Shown piece by piece: positions 7,433 to 9,960 of a stretch of 9,960 nt of DNA; the stretch's first letter is position 1; every line of letters begins with the position of its first letter. The stretch comes from Nitrospina sp. GTDB taxonomy: Bacteria > Nitrospinota > Nitrospinia > Nitrospinales > VA-1. The stretch is taken from positions 1,836 through 11,795 of the forward strand of contig DODH01000054.1 of assembly GCA_003545625.1 (NCBI GenBank), written 5' to 3'. The notes under the pieces were generated by a model. It saw only the letters and a program-made list of their open reading frames with translations, was not told where the DNA came from and searched no databases. The position numbers and the translations under genes were made by a program.

Positions 7433-8468
7433 TTTTCCTGCCTCTGAAGGTTATCGCATGCCAGCCGAATGGGAACCCCATGCAAGCACCTGGCTGACCT
7501 GGCCCCATGATCCCGAAACCTGGCCCAACCAGGATATGGAACAAGTCGAATCCGACTACCTTCAAATTGTAAAAGCCATCGCTAAGGGAGAACAAACCCA
7601 TATTCTGATTCAGGATAAATCTGCGGAAGAAACTTTGCGTATTAAACTGCAGTCCAATGGCGTGAACATGGACCAGGTTTCTTTGTATGATATTCCTACT
7701 AATGACTCATGGATCCGAGACTACGGCCCTAATTTCCTGGTGCGAGAGAAAGAAGTAGCTATCAACGACTGGGATTTTGATTCCTGGGGACGGAAATATA
7801 AATGGGAGCTCGATGACCTTGTGGGTGGCATCATTGCCGAACAATTGGACTACCTAAAATTCAAACCGGGAATTGTTTTGGAAGGAGGTGCTATAGAGGT
7901 AAACGGTCGTGGAACCTGCTTGACCACCGATTCCTGCATCCTCAACCCAAATCGCAATGGAGGGATACGACGGGAACGCATGGAAGAATTTTTAAAAAAT
8001 TATTTAGCCACGTCAAAAATCATCTGGTTGAGTGGGGATTTGGAGGGAGACGACACCGATGGACATATCGACAATCTGGCCCGTTTCGTAAACCCCACCA
8101 CCATTGTTTGCTCTTTAGAGGAAAATGAAAGAGACGTAAACTATCTAGGGTTAAAACATAATTATGAGCGCCTGCAAGCTGCAAAGGACCAGGACGGAAA
8201 CCCATTCCATATAATTCCACTACCCATGCCGGGTTACGTTGGCACCGAGAAAGAACGTCTTCCTGCCAGCTACGCAAACTTTTACATTACCAACCACGCG
8301 GTACTGGTACCGATATATGATCATCCCAATGATAGGAAAGCTCAGGATCTGATAGCTCCTTTGTTTCCGGGACGAGCTATCATCCCAATTCCATGCAAAA
8401 CCCTCATTTGGGGGCTGGGTGGTATCCATTGCCTGACCCAGCAACAACCCGCCCTGCAAAAGGGCTGA
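7425..8468 (+). CDS. aguA: Agmatine deiminase
   Basis: Cytoplasmic enzyme of the peptidyl-arginine-deiminase/guanidino-modifying fold that converts agmatine to N-carbamoylputrescine and ammonia, feeding the neighbouring amidase. The ATG at 7425 gives 347 residues and starts MNDFPASEGYRMPAEWEPH, the usual N-terminus. An in-frame ATG at 7386 would add 13 atypical residues deep inside aguB and is not preferred. Family motifs are intact: TWLTWPHDPETWP (22-34), NDSWIRDYGP (93-102), LEGGAIEVNG (152-161), DTDGHIDNLARF (210-221) and GGIHCLTQQQP (332-342), with Cys336 the expected nucleophile and His214 the expected catalytic His. The order aguB-aguA with an 8-base overlap supports one two-step pathway unit. 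No arginine decarboxylase lies in the window, so agmatine must be made elsewhere or imported. Confidence 0.96.
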   Translation: MNDFPASEGYRMPAEWEPHASTWLTWPHDPETWPNQDMEQVESDYLQIVKAIAKGEQTHILIQDKSAEETLRIKLQSNGVNMDQVSLYDIPTNDSWIRDYGPNFLVREKEVAINDWDFDSWGRKYKWELDDLVGGIIAEQLDYLKFKPGIVLEGGAIEVNGRGTCLTTDSCILNPNRNGGIRRERMEEFLKNYLATSKIIWLSGDLEGDDTDGHIDNLARFVNPTTIVCSLEENERDVNYLGLKHNYERLQAAKDQDGNPFHIIPLPMPGYVGTEKERLPASYANFYITNHAVLVPIYDHPNDRKAQDLIAPLFPGRAIIPIPCKTLIWGLGGIHCLTQQQPALQKG

Positions 8469-8486
8469 CCATTTCAAAGGATAACC

Positions 8487-9311
8487 ATGATAATCAGTGA
8501 TAAACGATCAATCATCCTTGCCTACAACACAGTAGAGCGGTTGCTAAAGGGCGATTTTTTTCACTTCTCAAAAATAGAGGAAATTACCCAGGAAATAGCA
8601 AACTTTGACAAAGAGTGGCCGGTGATCGGATTGGGAACCACCAATTGGTATAAACGCAATGGCGAAGCCATCGTCGAAGGGTTCGCTGAAAGCCCCGAGT
8701 TTCTTTGGGCTGACCCGGAAAGCATTCCTCCGGGAAAACTGATCAACCTCAATCACGATCATCCCGACCATAAAGAGAATCTGAAGAGCCCAGTGATCGG
8801 TCCGGAAGACGCCCTCCCCCAATTCCCGTTCATGGCTATTGCATTATGTGATCCCAAAGAACTAAGGGAATACACCCTGTCTGCCGGAGAAAATGTTCAC
8901 GAATGGATAGAGAACAAATTCCCTTCTGAAAATCTGGGCCTGGCAGCGATACATATCGGAGGGAAACTGGATGAGGTAAAATCTACTGCCACATGCCACA
9001 TACCTATTGGCGGATTAGATTTGAACGAGGGCTATTCTCTTAAGGACAATTTTAAATTTATTGAATACAAGACAGGAAGCTGGAGCATGCAAGGACTATA
9101 TGGAATCAACCCTACTATTCAGCAGGTCTTGTCCGTGCCGGGGCACCCCTTGCATCTACACGGATATGAAATCAATGAAAAGCGGGGTGGGCATATCAAC
9201 CAGGCAATTTCCACATCCACAACCCGGATTACGGTCTACCCGATCAAAGACATCAATATCCGCATCAAAGATTTGGATAAAGCCCTTGTACCCGTCAAAC
9301 CCCTGCAATAA
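8487..9311 (+). CDS. Divergent acetolactate-decarboxylase-family protein
   Basis: 274 residues, resembling alpha-acetolactate decarboxylase (BudA/AldB) over most of its length when compared from memory with the Brevibacillus enzyme. Matches are IGLGT..NGEAIV (47-63), FPFMAIALCDP (113-123), LAAIHIGGKLDEVK (152-165) and VPGHPLHLHG..GGHI (217-237). The zinc ligand pattern H-x-H-x10-H is exact at His223, His225 and His236, and Glu60 fits the conserved active-site Glu. The catalytic Arg (VKAR in the classic enzyme) is replaced by Thr167 in VKST. The protein also ends about ten residues after the last strand, so the C-terminal tail that supplies a second Glu is missing. Acetolactate decarboxylation is therefore doubtful. 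It starts 18 bases after aguA with a good AAGGA site (8477-8481), so it probably belongs to the agmatine operon. No signal peptide. True substrate unknown. Confidence 0.75.
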   Translation: MIISDKRSIILAYNTVERLLKGDFFHFSKIEEITQEIANFDKEWPVIGLGTTNWYKRNGEAIVEGFAESPEFLWADPESIPPGKLINLNHDHPDHKENLKSPVIGPEDALPQFPFMAIALCDPKELREYTLSAGENVHEWIENKFPSENLGLAAIHIGGKLDEVKSTATCHIPIGGLDLNEGYSLKDNFKFIEYKTGSWSMQGLYGINPTIQQVLSVPGHPLHLHGYEINEKRGGHINQAISTSTTRITVYPIKDINIRIKDLDKALVPVKPLQ

Positions 9312-9316
9312 CAAAA

Positions 9317-9342
9317 CTTGTACAAGAAATTCAGGGAATTTC
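9317..9342. other. Adjacent short inverted repeats after the agmatine operon
   Basis: Six bases into the 185-base spacer before the CBS gene lies the palindrome CTTGTACAAG (9317-9326), followed directly by GAAATT-CAGGG-AATTTC (9326-9342). The stems are AT-rich and no T-run follows, so they are poor intrinsic terminators. They may be a binding site or chance. The rest of the spacer shows no strong promoter; TATAAG at 9461-9466 is a possible -10 without a good -35. Confidence 0.25.
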
Positions 9343-9485
9343 CAGGCTAATATTCCAGTTCCCCTTTACTTATCTTGAGCTTTCCATCAATTTCACCGGA
9401 TTTGCTTGAAAGTTTTAAAAAAACGAAAAGAATCCCCTGCAAAAACCCGGCATCCAAATTTATAAGCAGGTTCACTTCCTGATTT

Positions 9486-9490
9486 GGAGG
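9486..9490 (+). promoter_or_regulatory. Strong ribosome binding site of the CBS gene
   Basis: GGAGG lies six bases before the ATG at 9497. It is the best Shine-Dalgarno sequence in the window and settles the start of the CBS-domain gene. It contrasts with the weak sites before mfd, aguB and the 125-aa gene. Confidence 0.85.
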
Positions 9491-9496
9491 TTAATT

Positions 9497-9931
9497 ATGG
9501 CAAAGTACACCCCCCACAGGTACGTAAAAGACCAGAATGCCCGGACGGAAATAGCCGATTTTATGACCACTTCCGTAATCAGCATTGGGCCAGATTCCAC
9601 CGTTCAAGAAACTGCCAAATTCATGCACGAAAAAAACATAGGCTCGCTTCTGGTAAAAGAAAATGATGAATACATTGGAATCGTGACGGAAACGGATTTA
9701 ACACGCAAGGTCCTGGGCGGAGGGTTGGATCCCAAAACCATAAAAGTAACTGCTGTTATGACCGCCCAGCCAATAATAACGCTGGATTGCCACCAGCCGT
9801 TGACGGAAGCCAATGCTTTTATGGCGAAAAAAAAGGTTCGGCATCTCCCGATTACGGAGAATGGTAAGATTGTAGGAATGATTTCCGTCAAAGACTTGGT
9901 TGCTTTTTTCGCAAACCCAAGATTGAGATAA
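9497..9931 (+). CDS. Stand-alone two-CBS-domain protein
   Basis: 144-residue cytoplasmic protein consisting almost only of a Bateman module (tandem CBS domains), with a short polar N-terminal stretch. CBS1 spans about 18-74 (DFMTTSVISI, NIGSLLV, GIVTETDLTR) and CBS2 about 84-139 (VMTAQPIITL, VRHLPIT, GMISVKDLVAFF). The G-x-x-[ST]-x-x-D signature that contacts adenine nucleotide ribose is present in both (GIVTETD at 61-67, GMISVKD at 127-133), so AMP/ATP-type ligand binding is likely. No catalytic or transporter domain is attached, so it probably regulates a partner that cannot be named from the sequence. It has its own strong ribosome binding site and sits 185 bases after the agmatine operon, so it is likely a separate unit. 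Confidence 0.9.
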   Translation: MAKYTPHRYVKDQNARTEIADFMTTSVISIGPDSTVQETAKFMHEKNIGSLLVKENDEYIGIVTETDLTRKVLGGGLDPKTIKVTAVMTAQPIITLDCHQPLTEANAFMAKKKVRHLPITENGKIVGMISVKDLVAFFANPRLR

Positions 9932-9946
9932 AAGGGTCGGGACTAG

Positions 9947-9960
9947 CCCCTTGGCAGGGG
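9947..9960 (+). terminator. Possible terminator hairpin at the window edge
   Basis: CCCCT-TGGC-AGGGG starts 15 bases after the CBS stop and ends exactly at the window edge. The preceding GGGACTAG could lengthen the stem if its complement follows outside the window. The T-run that would prove a terminator cannot be seen. Confidence 0.3.

Overview
The window fits a Gram-negative bacterium with an outer membrane: it encodes a SurA-type periplasmic chaperone with a signal peptide and a lipoprotein foldase. Base composition is moderate. The order mfd, PpiC-type lipoprotein, SurA-type protein is, from memory, common in deltaproteobacteria and relatives. A Nitrospinota or deltaproteobacterial-type lineage is a guess from overall character, not something the sequence proves.

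Left half, minus strand (about 6363 down to 111): a small unrecognised gene (125 aa), then mfd (transcription-repair coupling factor), then two parvulin-type PPIase genes. mfd overlaps the lipoprotein foldase by 8 bases, which overlaps the SurA-like gene by 26 bases, so these three look like one translationally coupled unit. The SurA-like protein carries an unusual charged C-terminal tail ending in a SHOCT-like segment.

Right half, plus strand (6545 to 9311): aguB (N-carbamoylputrescine amidase) and aguA (agmatine deiminase) overlap by 8 bases and together convert agmatine to putrescine. After an 18-base gap comes a divergent acetolactate-decarboxylase-fold protein. It keeps the three zinc histidines but lacks the family's catalytic Arg and C-terminal Glu. 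A separate gene for a stand-alone two-CBS-domain protein follows at 9497 with its own strong ribosome binding site; a hairpin at the window edge may be its terminator.

Spacers: the two spacers flanking the 125-aa gene (5783-5985 and 6364-6544) hold diverged copies of the same structured element. Both have the order hairpin, conserved ~30-base core, long stem, three-base-loop hairpin, with compensatory changes in the stems. A weaker relative lies at 18-50. This element is the best candidate here for something undescribed. No tRNA, rRNA, CRISPR array, insertion sequence or transposase was seen. No stretch over 300 bases lacks a gene.
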